Shown here: positions 41,088 through 49,847 of the stretch, piece by piece
How positions within the stretch are numbered: the first letter of the stretch is position 1
How the letters are laid out: each line of letters opens with the position of its first letter
Assembly (NCBI GenBank): GCA_015068825.1
Contig: SVJU01000015.1
Span: forward strand, 1-49,952
Reading direction: 5' to 3'
Source of the DNA: Oscillospiraceae bacterium
Lineage (GTDB): Bacteria > Bacillota > Clostridia > UMGS1810
DNA length: 49,952 bases
Notes under the pieces: generated by a model
The model's database searches: none
Seen by the model: the letters and a program-made list of their open reading frames with translations, nothing else
Told to the model about the DNA's origin: nothing
Made by a program: the position numbers and the translations under genes

Positions 41088-41591
41088 ATGAAAACAAAAG
41101 ATTTAATTCGTATATCGCTTTTTTGTGCGCTTATAAGTATTTTTTCGCAAATTTCAATACCTGTTTTAATGGTTCCTTTAACCCTCCAGACTTTTATTAT
41201 AGCATTGCAAGGCTACATACTCGGTATGAAAAATTCTCTTAAAACTATGCTTGTTTATGTGCTTTTGGGAATTTTGGGGATACCTGTTTTTGCAAATTTC
41301 AAATGCGGTATATCTGCACTTTTATCACCTACAGGTGGGTATATTTTAGCATTTTTTCTTGTGTGTATTTTTTGCTCGCTCAATACAAAGCACAAAATTT
41401 TATATGGAATACTTGGCGTTTTTCTTCTTAATGTTTTTGGGATAATTTATTTTAGCCTTGTTTCAAAGGTTTTTGATATTGCAACTCTTTTTTCTATGGC
41501 AGGTGTATTTATTATAAAAGATATAATTTCTGTAACGGGGGCATATTTAATTTCAAAACCCATTAAAAAGGCGCTTAATCTTACGGTGTAA
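41088..41591 (+). CDS. bioY: Biotin ECF transporter S component BioY
   Basis: A 167-residue membrane protein with six predicted helices, the substrate-binding subunit of the biotin energy-coupling factor transporter. Family blocks include VPLTLQTFIIALQGYILG and LLSPTGGYILAF. It is a little shorter than the usual 180-190 residues. AAAGGA lies upstream. No BirA operator is evident, and no ECF ATPase or T component is in the window, so it probably uses a shared module. Its 3' end overlaps the convergent yunB by 11 bp. Confidence 0.9.
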   Translation: MKTKDLIRISLFCALISIFSQISIPVLMVPLTLQTFIIALQGYILGMKNSLKTMLVYVLLGILGIPVFANFKCGISALLSPTGGYILAFFLVCIFCSLNTKHKILYGILGVFLLNVFGIIYFSLVSKVFDIATLFSMAGVFIIKDIISVTGAYLISKPIKKALNLTV

Positions 41592-42249
41592 CATCAAGTA
41601 TGTAATCTTCAATACTTCCCGGAATTTCGTTTATTCCTGTGTAAGTCTCGGGCACTTCGCCCACAATTACGGTATGACCTACAAGAAACGATGTTCTTAC
41701 GGTTGCACCTGTTTTTACAGCGGGCATAACTGCCATTACATTTGTTTCTATATCAAGATAAATTTCGTGAAGGGTCTGGTTTATACTAAGGCCCTTAAAA
41801 TCATCCCTGAAATTTATTTCTACTTCTGAATTGGGCACGATTTTAAAAGGTATTTTTGGTCCCATTCCCGACATAAATTCGTTGTTAAAAAAGTTTCCTA
41901 AAGGAATTTTTATTTTTGTGTTGTCAATGTTTGATATATCTTCTAAAATGCTTAAAGTAAGCTCGCTTTTTATTTTATTTATCTTTGGAAAATTAATCGA
42001 AACACTGCTTACACGGTTGTTGTTATCCTTTGATATTACAATAAGGTCGCTGTAATTTATTCCGTTTTGTGAAAATTTATCGCTTACCGATTTATTAATT
42101 ATTTTTGTGGCAATATATTTCAAATTTGAGTTTGCAACCGATAAAACAACAGGTCGTATATGTACCAAAAATGCCGTAGATAATAAAAAAATCAAAAGTA
42201 AAAAAATATAAGGAGTAATTCTTCTTTTTTGTTTAAACATTCTTCTCAT
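41581..42249 (-). CDS. yunB: Sporulation protein YunB
   Basis: A 222-residue protein with one N-terminal membrane helix (about residues 12-30). The family core follows (IRPVVLSVANSNLKYIATKIIN, IPLGNFFNNEFMSGMGPKIPFK, SINQTLHEIYLDIETNVMAVMP). YunB is a sigma-E-dependent sporulation protein of Bacillota, so its presence supports an endospore former. GGGGTGA precedes the ATG, and a CATACAAT box like the sigma-E -10 lies upstream. Its exact role is unknown. Confidence 0.92.
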   Translation of the reverse strand: MRRMFKQKRRITPYIFLLLIFLLSTAFLVHIRPVVLSVANSNLKYIATKIINKSVSDKFSQNGINYSDLIVISKDNNNRVSSVSINFPKINKIKSELTLSILEDISNIDNTKIKIPLGNFFNNEFMSGMGPKIPFKIVPNSEVEINFRDDFKGLSINQTLHEIYLDIETNVMAVMPAVKTGATVRTSFLVGHTVIVGEVPETYTGINEIPGSIEDYILDVTP

Positions 42250-42269
42250 AAATATTTCACCCCTATTTT

Positions 42270-42277
42270 ATTGTATG
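42270..42277 (-). promoter_or_regulatory. Possible sigma-E -10 box before yunB
   Basis: CATACAAT on the minus strand fits the sigma-E -10 consensus. The matching -35 is weak, so this remains a suggestion. Confidence 0.35.
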
Positions 42278-42343
42278 AAATTTTTCTGTTGTTGTTACCG
42301 CATAATTTTTATTTGAATTATCATAATAAAATAAGGTGATAAT

Positions 42344-43798
42344 ATGGAAAAAAGAAGCAAATTTATGTTTTATATGTTTGTTGTAGTTTTTTTGCTGTTG
42401 CTTTTTGTAATTTTGAAAATAATTATTTTTGATAAAGCATCTTTTATGAGTGCGGCAACAAATCAGCATCTTCAAAAAGATAGTGTCAAGCTTTTCAGGG
42501 GAATGATTTATGACAAAAACCTTATACCGCTTGTTGATTCAAGAGGATATGTTTTAAAATATAAAAATGAAGTTAAGTATTCTATAACAAAAAGATATGA
42601 TGAAAAAAGCCGTGCAAAGCATATTATAGGCTATGTAAATGCCGAAAACAAAGGCGTTTCGGGAATTGAAAAAATGTATAACAACCTTCTTGAAACAACA
42701 GGAAACTTTGAAATTTGCAATATAAACAATGTGCATAATTTAAGTGTAGCGTCGCTTCCTAAAACACTGAAAGAAAATGATTATTTGTCAAACGGAATAA
42801 AGCTTACTCTTGATTACCATATTCAGAAAATTACTGAGGATATATTTGATAAAAACAACGCTGAAGGTGCGGCGGTTGTGCTTGATGTGGAAACATTTGA
42901 TATTCTTTGTATGGTTTCAAAGCCCGATTTTGACCAGTCAAATATTGAAAAACATATAAATTCAGATGGCTCTGAGCTTGTGAATAGGGCGCTTAGTGCG
43001 TATAATGCGGGCAGTATTTTTAAAATTATAACAAGTGCGGCTGCAATAGAAAATAATATTGCACAGTATGATGATTTGTTTTTTTGTCCGGGATTAAGAA
43101 AAATAGATGGTCATATTTTCAATTGTAACAACAAAGAGGGACATAAATTTATTACATTTGGTGATGCCTTTGCTGCATCGTGCAATGTTTGTTTTTATGA
43201 CCTTGGAGTGATTTTAACAAATGAAAAGCTTTATGATATGGCAAAAAAGTTTTCACTCGGCAAAAAAATTCTTGATTTTGAAGGTGAGGCAGAAGGTTCA
43301 ATAGAAATGGGCGCTTTTGATGCCGATATGGCAAATACGGGCATTGGACAGGGAAAAATTTTAATAACACCGCTTCAGGCGGCAAAAATGGCTGCAATAA
43401 TCGCAACGGGCGGATTTGAAAAAAATATAAATCTTGTTTCGCACATTGTGGATAAAATGGGCAACGAAGTAAGAAGTATGCGCTATGACGACGAAAAAAA
43501 GGTTATAAGCACCTTTTGTGCTGATCAGATAAAAAAGATGATGAAAAATACAGTTGATTACGGAACAGGCAGTGCGGCATACGATGAAAATTTAAATATC
43601 TGCGGAAAAACAGGCAGTGCTGAAACAGGATGGGAGAAAAACGGTTCTTTAATGGTTCATGGGTGGTTTGTGGGATTTTTTCCTTATGAAAATCCAAAAT
43701 ATGCTATGTCAATTTTTCTTGAGAACGGACAAAGCGGCAAAAAAGCTGCAAAAATTTTTCTGGAAATTGCAAAAGAAATTGAAAGATATAAATTATAA
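42344..43798 (+). CDS. Second short class B penicillin-binding protein
   Basis: A 484-residue transpeptidase with an N-terminal membrane helix (about residues 8-28), a short non-catalytic region with FRGMIYDKN, and intact motifs: SxxK at about S224 (AGSIFK), SxN at 279-281 (SCN) and KTG at about 422-424. It shares architecture with the PBP at 11071-12489, especially the SKPDFD and SAxL/GxIFKIITSA segments, and is a paralogue. AAGGTGAT precedes the ATG. Lying divergent from yunB, it may serve spore or cell wall synthesis, but no motif proves that. Confidence 0.88.
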   Translation: MEKRSKFMFYMFVVVFLLLLFVILKIIIFDKASFMSAATNQHLQKDSVKLFRGMIYDKNLIPLVDSRGYVLKYKNEVKYSITKRYDEKSRAKHIIGYVNAENKGVSGIEKMYNNLLETTGNFEICNINNVHNLSVASLPKTLKENDYLSNGIKLTLDYHIQKITEDIFDKNNAEGAAVVLDVETFDILCMVSKPDFDQSNIEKHINSDGSELVNRALSAYNAGSIFKIITSAAAIENNIAQYDDLFFCPGLRKIDGHIFNCNNKEGHKFITFGDAFAASCNVCFYDLGVILTNEKLYDMAKKFSLGKKILDFEGEAEGSIEMGAFDADMANTGIGQGKILITPLQAAKMAAIIATGGFEKNINLVSHIVDKMGNEVRSMRYDDEKKVISTFCADQIKKMMKNTVDYGTGSAAYDENLNICGKTGSAETGWEKNGSLMVHGWFVGFFPYENPKYAMSIFLENGQSGKKAAKIFLEIAKEIERYKL

Positions 43799-43823
43799 AA
43801 AAGATATCATTTTAACCTTTTAG

Positions 43824-43852
43824 TTGCATAATTTGTGATAAAGTGTTATAAT
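43824..43852 (+). promoter_or_regulatory. Sigma-A promoter of the GH63-like gene
   Basis: TTGCAT (43824-43829), N17, TATAAT (43847-43852). Confidence 0.75.
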
Positions 43853-43885
43853 TATCATAAACTTGAGTAACTTGGAGGGATGATT

Positions 43886-45610
43886 TTGGGTTTACCTACT
43901 ATATGGGGCGGTGGTTCAACATTTGCATATTCAGCTTTGGACGGTGAAAATTTAAACGAAAAAGCACTTTATGCACATCTTTTGTCCGACAGACTTGGAA
44001 TAAGCTTTGACACCCCTTTTAAAGCAGTTATGTATGTAGCTTTAAAGGATGCGGCAGATATAATTTTTGAAGTTGTTGCATCTGATATTATAAAAGCAAA
44101 TATTGTTGATAAAGATTCGAGTATAAACTCGGTTGAAATAATTTTTATAAAGCACAATGTTATACTTGTAAAGCATTTGAATAAACATATTTTAAAGTTT
44201 TGCTTTGAGGATGAATATGATAAAAAAACAGACGGAAATTTAGTTTCGTATACATCTAAAAACGGAACTTTTGCGATATATTCCGAGGATAATGGAGAAT
44301 ATGTAATTTCATCTGTTGCTTATGGTGATGATGCCGAAAAAGATGCAAAGGTAAGCTTTACAGAAGAAATAAACAAAGAAATATCCGAAAAGCTTGATTT
44401 TTTTGCAAAGCTACCTATTATGGATAACATACCAAAAAACATTTCAAATCTTGCAAGTAAGTGCTTTTCGGTTTTAAAATCACATATTGTTTCAAAAAAA
44501 GGCTCTGATACAAAGATGTTATCAGAAAGAGTATGCCATAAAAGAAGCTACGCAAAAGATAATGTTTTATCTTCAATGGCTTTAAAATATATTTCACCCG
44601 ATGTTGCAAAAGAAACACTTTTTTCTGTTCTTGATACAATGAATGATGACGGTTCAATACCGCTTTTTACTGATGATGAAAAAAAGAGTGATTTGTGTAC
44701 CGTACCGTGTATTTCGTGGGCATTTTTAAAGCTTTTTGAATATACAAACGATATATCCTGTCTTTCAGAAAGCTTTGACAGACTCAAAAAACATATTCTT
44801 TATTATATAGAAACATCCGATGGTGAGAAAAAATCTCTTTTTGAGTGGAAGATAAAAATTTCGGATATGTCATCAAAATGTGAAGAAAGCTCAATGGATA
44901 ATTCGCCTCGTTTTGACAACACAACAAAGGCATACTCGGTAGATATTGCCTGCTTTATTGCAAATGAGGCAAAAAGCATTTCAAAAATTGCCGAAATACT
45001 TAATAAATCGGGTGAACATCTTTACTGGAGTGTTATTTACGACAGAATAAAAGAAGCAATTAACAAGCATTTGTATGATGATGAAGATAAATTCTATTAT
45101 GACAAAGACGCAAGCACAAATGAATTTATAAAGGTAAAAACCTCGTCTGCATTTTTGCCTCTTTTTGCGGGAATTTGCGATAAAAGACAGGCAGAAGATA
45201 TTGTTGAAAAGCATTTGTTTAATAAAGAAGAATTTTTTACTCCGTTTATGCTTCCTTCAACAGCACTGAATGAAGAAACATTTGAAACTGACATGTGGCG
45301 TGGATGCGTGTTTGCGCATATAAATTATTTTGTTTCGCTTGGACTTTTGGATTACGGATATAAGAAAGAAGCACAAAAAATTATAAACGATACAGTTATG
45401 AATATTTTAAACTTTTATGAAAATGACGGTGTGGTTTATGAATATTATGACCCGTTAAGAAAAACATCTCCATCAAGACTAAAAAGAAAAGGGGAGAGCA
45501 TTTTTGCATATCTTCCCGATGTAAAGCTTTCGCCAATGAAAGATTCTGAATTGTCGTGTACAGTTTGCGCACAAATGATTGTGTCAAATATAAAACAAAA
45601 TAACGAATAA
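43886..45610 (+). CDS. GH63/MGH1-like (alpha/alpha)6-barrel glycosidase
   Basis: A 574-residue cytoplasmic protein. The C-terminal half has the signature MDNSPRFD (a family acid), PLFAGICDKRQAE and DMWRGCVFAHINYFVSLGLLDYGY, as in GH63 glucosidase/MGH1-type barrels. VYEYYDPLRKTSP matches the family's second acidic region. The N-terminal third is a beta domain. I favour the TTG at 43886 because GGAGGG (43874-43879) then has a 6-base spacer; the ATG at 43880 directly abuts it. Possible substrates are alpha-glucosides or glucosylglycerate-type compounds; not determined. It has its own promoter and terminator. Confidence 0.75.
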   Translation: MGLPTIWGGGSTFAYSALDGENLNEKALYAHLLSDRLGISFDTPFKAVMYVALKDAADIIFEVVASDIIKANIVDKDSSINSVEIIFIKHNVILVKHLNKHILKFCFEDEYDKKTDGNLVSYTSKNGTFAIYSEDNGEYVISSVAYGDDAEKDAKVSFTEEINKEISEKLDFFAKLPIMDNIPKNISNLASKCFSVLKSHIVSKKGSDTKMLSERVCHKRSYAKDNVLSSMALKYISPDVAKETLFSVLDTMNDDGSIPLFTDDEKKSDLCTVPCISWAFLKLFEYTNDISCLSESFDRLKKHILYYIETSDGEKKSLFEWKIKISDMSSKCEESSMDNSPRFDNTTKAYSVDIACFIANEAKSISKIAEILNKSGEHLYWSVIYDRIKEAINKHLYDDEDKFYYDKDASTNEFIKVKTSSAFLPLFAGICDKRQAEDIVEKHLFNKEEFFTPFMLPSTALNEETFETDMWRGCVFAHINYFVSLGLLDYGYKKEAQKIINDTVMNILNFYENDGVVYEYYDPLRKTSPSRLKRKGESIFAYLPDVKLSPMKDSELSCTVCAQMIVSNIKQNNE

Positions 45611-45623
45611 ATTTTTTAATTCT

Positions 45624-45664
45624 AAAAGGCTTAATACCTTTAAACAAGGTATTAAGCCTTTTTG
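45624..45664. terminator. Bidirectional intrinsic terminator
   Basis: A 17-bp stem (45624-45640 with 45646-45662), loop TAAAC, with T runs on both sides. It serves the GH63-like gene and the convergent sensor gene. Confidence 0.88.
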
Positions 45665-45674
45665 TTATGCGTTT

Positions 45675-47978
45675 TTATTTATCGGAATACATACTTCTGT
45701 ATTCTGATGGCGTAACGCCTGTGTATTTTTTGAAAATTCTCATAAAGCTTATCTGGTTGTCGTATCCTACCAAAGATGAAATGTCGTTTACTTTATGCTG
45801 GCTTGATGTAAGAAGTTCTTTTGCTTTTTCAATTCTTTTGTAAATAAGATATTCCATGAATCTTTTGCCGGTAGATGCCTTAAATACACGGCTTAAATGC
45901 GAGTCGCTTACTTCAAAAGCTTCTGCGGCAGCATTAAGACTTGTGTTGGGATTCATATAGTTTTTGTTAATATAATCTATAACCTGTGATACAAGAGTGT
46001 TTTGCGAGTAAGTTATGCTCTGGCTTTGCTTGAATGTATTTAATATATCCAAAAGAATTTTCTGCATATTTTCTATGGCAGTTTTAATGTCTGTGCATGA
46101 GTCTATAATCTGGTTTGAGTTTAAATACTTTCCGCTTATTGGTGAATGTGAATACAACTCAATGGGCTTTATATACTGATTTACAATAAGCATAATTGTT
46201 TGCAGTACAAATTGTTTACAAACATCAACTGAAATCTTTTCCGAGAGTATTTCTTCAAGAAGCTTGTCTGAATATTTTTTAAGATCTTCTTCTGCAAAAT
46301 TTTTGAACTCTTTAACAATTGTATTTACCGTATCAGAGATGTTTTGTAAGTTCTCGTTTTCTTCGTAGCTTGTAAGATAGTTATCAATCATTAAAATTGA
46401 GTTATTCTGGTTGATTGTTTTGTACTTCATTGCACAAACAGCTTCGTTATAAGATTTGTGAAGCCCCGAAACCTCTTCATAAAAACGGCCTATGCTTGCA
46501 CAGACGGTATAACCAAAATGCTTTTTTGAAAATTCTATTAAATCGTTTGCAATAGAAATTACATAAGATACATTTTCGGGCTCGGAGTTATTTTCAAAGC
46601 TTATAATTGCAAAAATACTGTGGTCGCCTACTGCTAAACTGCAACCCTTTGTTTCCTGATTTATAAGGTTTTCAAGCTTTTGATGAAGCATATTGAATAC
46701 AAGTACAAATTCGTCGCTTTTGTATGACTTTGTTTCGTCAGTTGAGCTTACATCAAGCATAATAACAACAAAGTTTCTTGGATAAAGCGATATACTTGTT
46801 GTTTCAAGTGTGGATATAAATTTGTCGTAGTCGGTATCAAATCCCAGAAGCATATTCATAATAACATTCCAGCTAAGTGCTTTTGCACTCTTTTGATATT
46901 CCGACTGTAAAACCCTTTGCTCGTCTATAAGGTCTGAGAGCGTTTTTTCAAGGTCGTTTAATGTTCCAAAGTTATTTTTTGCCACATCGGATGAAGTATT
47001 TTTCATAACAGATGAAGCTACCGAATGAACGAATTTATCAACCGGCTTATACATTGTTTTAACAAGAAGATATGCAAGTGTTACCGATATTAAAAATATA
47101 AGCGCCGATAAAATGTAGATATGTATTTTCCCCCTGTTTATTTCGTTTGTAAAAAGAGAAACAGGTATTGAGCTTATATAACTCCAACTGGTATATCCTG
47201 AACGACTGCTGAACATTAATGATTTTTGACCAAGATATGTAGTCTCGTAAGGCTCAAGGGTTTGCTTTGTTGATAAAATATGAGGGGTAAATTCCTCTGA
47301 TGAAATATTTGTGCCTATATACGCCTTATCGCTATGAGAAAGAATAATCCCTGATTGATTTACAACAAAAAAAGTACCGTTTTTGCTTTCCTTTCTGTAT
47401 TTGCTTATTGCCTCATATAAAATTGTTTCGCTTACCTTCGCGATAATAACTCCCTTCTTATTATATAGGGGTTTTACAAGTGTTAGTGTTCCTGTTGAGT
47501 TTTTTGTGTCAATCCAACCATGCTTGTTATCGTAAAGAGCATTTTTTGCAAATTGAGATATACTCTCTGTAAGAGTTGAGCTGGTTGATGAATAATTTAA
47601 GGTGTCTTTTGTTATATCGGAATATAAAATAATGTCATTTATCATTCCGTTTTTGTTTATGGTATCTATAATTGTTTCCTTTGTATTGTATTTATCTAAA
47701 GGTGAAGGAGCTGGATTTAAGATGTAATTGTTGATATCTCTGTTTTTTGCGAGCTCTGAAATATATGTATCAATGTTTTTAAGCTGAGAATCAACATTTT
47801 GCATTGTCTGGTCAAGTATGGTTTTGTTTGCGATGTTCATTTCATTATATAATATATCGGTTACAGTATTAAAGCTTATAGCACTTACAACCAGAATAAC
47901 TATTAAAAACAATATTGAATTTGTAATTGTGGTTTGCCAGAAAAGTCTGCTTACATTATTGCTATGCATTTTTCCCAT
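45675..47978 (-). CDS. Membrane-bound AraC-type sensor/regulator (dCache-like domain)
   Basis: A 767-residue one-component regulator. It has TM1 at about residues 14-37, an extracellular sensor of about 250 residues of the Cache type, TM2 near 285-308, a helical cytoplasmic stretch, a middle region resembling a degenerate cyclase-like domain, and a C-terminal AraC helix-turn-helix pair (VIDYINKNYMNPNTSLNAAA ... VGYDNQISFMRIFKKYTGVTPSEYR). Such proteins sense extracellular sugars and control adjacent LplB/YtcP-type transporters, which lie divergently here. Its promoter is a near-consensus sigma-A site. Confidence 0.86.
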   Translation of the reverse strand: MGKMHSNNVSRLFWQTTITNSILFLIVILVVSAISFNTVTDILYNEMNIANKTILDQTMQNVDSQLKNIDTYISELAKNRDINNYILNPAPSPLDKYNTKETIIDTINKNGMINDIILYSDITKDTLNYSSTSSTLTESISQFAKNALYDNKHGWIDTKNSTGTLTLVKPLYNKKGVIIAKVSETILYEAISKYRKESKNGTFFVVNQSGIILSHSDKAYIGTNISSEEFTPHILSTKQTLEPYETTYLGQKSLMFSSRSGYTSWSYISSIPVSLFTNEINRGKIHIYILSALIFLISVTLAYLLVKTMYKPVDKFVHSVASSVMKNTSSDVAKNNFGTLNDLEKTLSDLIDEQRVLQSEYQKSAKALSWNVIMNMLLGFDTDYDKFISTLETTSISLYPRNFVVIMLDVSSTDETKSYKSDEFVLVFNMLHQKLENLINQETKGCSLAVGDHSIFAIISFENNSEPENVSYVISIANDLIEFSKKHFGYTVCASIGRFYEEVSGLHKSYNEAVCAMKYKTINQNNSILMIDNYLTSYEENENLQNISDTVNTIVKEFKNFAEEDLKKYSDKLLEEILSEKISVDVCKQFVLQTIMLIVNQYIKPIELYSHSPISGKYLNSNQIIDSCTDIKTAIENMQKILLDILNTFKQSQSITYSQNTLVSQVIDYINKNYMNPNTSLNAAAEAFEVSDSHLSRVFKASTGKRFMEYLIYKRIEKAKELLTSSQHKVNDISSLVGYDNQISFMRIFKKYTGVTPSEYRSMYSDK

Positions 47979-48012
47979 CCTTTATATTTTAGATGATTTT
48001 TAAATTATGTTC

Positions 48013-48128
48013 ATTATATCACAACATTTTGGATTTGTAAATTAAATATATTTGATTTACAAACAGGATAAATAATTAGTGATTTACCCTGTATTTACTT
48101 ATCTGACAAAAAAAGTAAGTGTAAATCA
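48013..48128. promoter_or_regulatory. Divergent regulatory region with TGATTTAC sites
   Basis: Minus promoter of the sensor gene: TTTACA (48041-48036), N17, TATAAT (48018-48013) with extended TGA. TGATTTAC occurs at 48053 and 48080, and its complement GTAAATCA at 48121. A related GTAAATTA overlaps the -35. TTACTT/AAGTAA pairs lie between. These are candidate sites for the membrane AraC regulator. Confidence 0.5.
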
Positions 48129-48180
48129 AAAATGATTAACACACAAATCAAAAAAGGCTTTTGTTAGCAAATATTTCAAG

Positions 48181-48210
48181 TTGAAAAATAAGGTTTTGCA
48201 GTGATAAGAT
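48181..48210 (+). promoter_or_regulatory. Promoter of the sugar ABC permease genes
   Basis: TTGAAA (48181-48186), N18, TAAGAT (48205-48210) with TGA extended -10. It is 44 bases before the permease start. Confidence 0.5.
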
Positions 48211-48253
48211 TAACTTGTAAGAAATGCAATGAAAGGAAGTGCACTAAAAAATT

Positions 48254-49213
48254 ATGAAAAGCAAAGGCAATTTGAAAAAAACATCTTTGGCAGAGCCTGT
48301 TAATCAAAAAGGATATGTGGCAAAATGCATAAAGAGAGATATATTGCTTTATGTGTTTTTGCTTCCTGCGGTTATCTATCTTATTATTTTTAAATATGCA
48401 CCTATGGTTGGTATGGTAATCGGGTTTAAAGATTACTCAATCGGAAAGGGTATCTGGGGAAGTGAATGGGTAGGATTTGACAATTTTATCCGTTTGTTTA
48501 AAACCCCCAACTTTTTCACGATATTAAGAAATACAATCGGACTTAATATTTTAAATCTGGCATTTGGATTCCCTGCACCTATCATTTTGAGTATTTTGAT
48601 TAACGAGATAAATAATAAGTTCTATAAACGAACAGTGCAGACGGTTTTATATATACCTCACTTTGTATCATGGGTTATTCTTGGCGGTATAATAATTCAG
48701 CTTACCTCTTTGAATGGTCCTATAAGCATGGGACTTAGCAAGCTTTTTGGTATAGAACCTATTTCGTTTATTACAAACCAGACTTCATGGGTTGTAATTT
48801 ATATACTTTCGGGAATATGGCAAAGTGCAGGATGGGGAACAATTATTTATCTTGCAGCCATAACAAATGTTGACTCGCAGCTTTATGAGGCGGCAAAAAT
48901 AGACGGTGCAAATAAATTCCAGCAGATTATGAATGTAACACTTCCTTGTATTATGGGTACTATTGTTACAATGCTTATTTTAAGAATGGGCAGCATGCTT
49001 TCGGTTGGTTTTGAACAAATCTATATGCTTCAAAACAGTGCAGTATTTGATGTATCTGACGTTATAAGCACATATGAATACAGAGTTGGTCTTGAACAAA
49101 GACAATACAGTTTAACGACTGCACTTGGTTTCTTTAAAGGTGTGGTAGGACTTATACTTGTATTCGGTACTAATGCAATTGCTAAAAAACTTGGCGAAGG
49201 AGGTTTGTGGTAA
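48254..49213 (+). CDS. Sugar ABC transporter permease, LplB type
   Basis: A 319-residue membrane permease with six helices and the binding-protein-dependent transport EAA loop YEAAKIDGANKFQQIMNVTLP, which contacts the ATPase. The N-terminal RDILLYVFLLPAVIYLIIF is typical of the LplB group, which imports oligosaccharides with an extracellular lipoprotein. The ATG is chosen with GGAAG upstream, though the spacer is long. It is followed directly by a second permease. No ATPase or binding protein is in the window; one should lie beyond the edge. Confidence 0.93.
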   Translation: MKSKGNLKKTSLAEPVNQKGYVAKCIKRDILLYVFLLPAVIYLIIFKYAPMVGMVIGFKDYSIGKGIWGSEWVGFDNFIRLFKTPNFFTILRNTIGLNILNLAFGFPAPIILSILINEINNKFYKRTVQTVLYIPHFVSWVILGGIIIQLTSLNGPISMGLSKLFGIEPISFITNQTSWVVIYILSGIWQSAGWGTIIYLAAITNVDSQLYEAAKIDGANKFQQIMNVTLPCIMGTIVTMLILRMGSMLSVGFEQIYMLQNSAVFDVSDVISTYEYRVGLEQRQYSLTTALGFFKGVVGLILVFGTNAIAKKLGEGGLW

Positions 49214-49214
49214 T

Positions 49215-49847
49215 ATGCAAAAAAGAATAAGCAGGGGCGAAATGGTATTTAACGTTATAAACTACATATATCTTGCTTTGTGCGTAATGGTCACATTGCT
49301 TCCGTTTGCAACAATTATTGCTAAATCGTTCAGTGATACTGTGGCGATTGAGTCGGGTGAGGTTTTTTTGTGGCCGGTTGATTTTAACATTCAGGCATAT
49401 AAAAACTTAATTACAGATGGTCAGCTTCTTCGTTCAATGAAAAATACAGTAATAATTACCATTATAGGTACATGCCTTAATATGATTTTTACAACAACAG
49501 CAGCGTATGCGTTGTCTAAAAAAAGACTTCTTGGCGGAAAGCTTATTATGAAGCTTATGACATTTACAATGATTTTCAGCGGTGGAACAATCCCTCACTT
49601 TATTGTTGTAAAAAGTCTTGGCCTTATGAATACATACGGAGCTTTATGGCTTCCGGGTCTTATAACAGTATATAACCTTATTGTTATGAAAACTTTCTTC
49701 GAGCAGCTTCCTGAAAGTTTGGAAGAAGCAGCAAGAATAGACGGTGCAAACGACCTTTTGATATTTTTCAAAATTGTTTTACCGCTATCGCTTGCAACAA
49801 TTGCAACAATTACACTATTCTATGCGGTAGCATGGTGGAATGAATGA
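49215..49847 (+). CDS. Sugar ABC transporter permease, YtcP/LplC type, C-terminally truncated
   Basis: A 210-residue portion of a permease usually near 295 residues. It carries the start MVFNVINYIYLALCVMVTLLPF, the segment MTFTMIFSGGTIPHFIVVK and the EAA loop EEAARIDGANDLLIFFKIVLPL. It then stops within the conserved YAVAWWNE, where relatives continue with WF and about 80 more residues. I chose ATG 49215 because GGAGG lies upstream and the first permease ends at 49213. The loss may be a real truncation, a frameshift or an assembly junction, discussed in the findings. Confidence 0.8.
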   Translation: MQKRISRGEMVFNVINYIYLALCVMVTLLPFATIIAKSFSDTVAIESGEVFLWPVDFNIQAYKNLITDGQLLRSMKNTVIITIIGTCLNMIFTTTAAYALSKKRLLGGKLIMKLMTFTMIFSGGTIPHFIVVKSLGLMNTYGALWLPGLITVYNLIVMKTFFEQLPESLEEAARIDGANDLLIFFKIVLPLSLATIATITLFYAVAWWNE

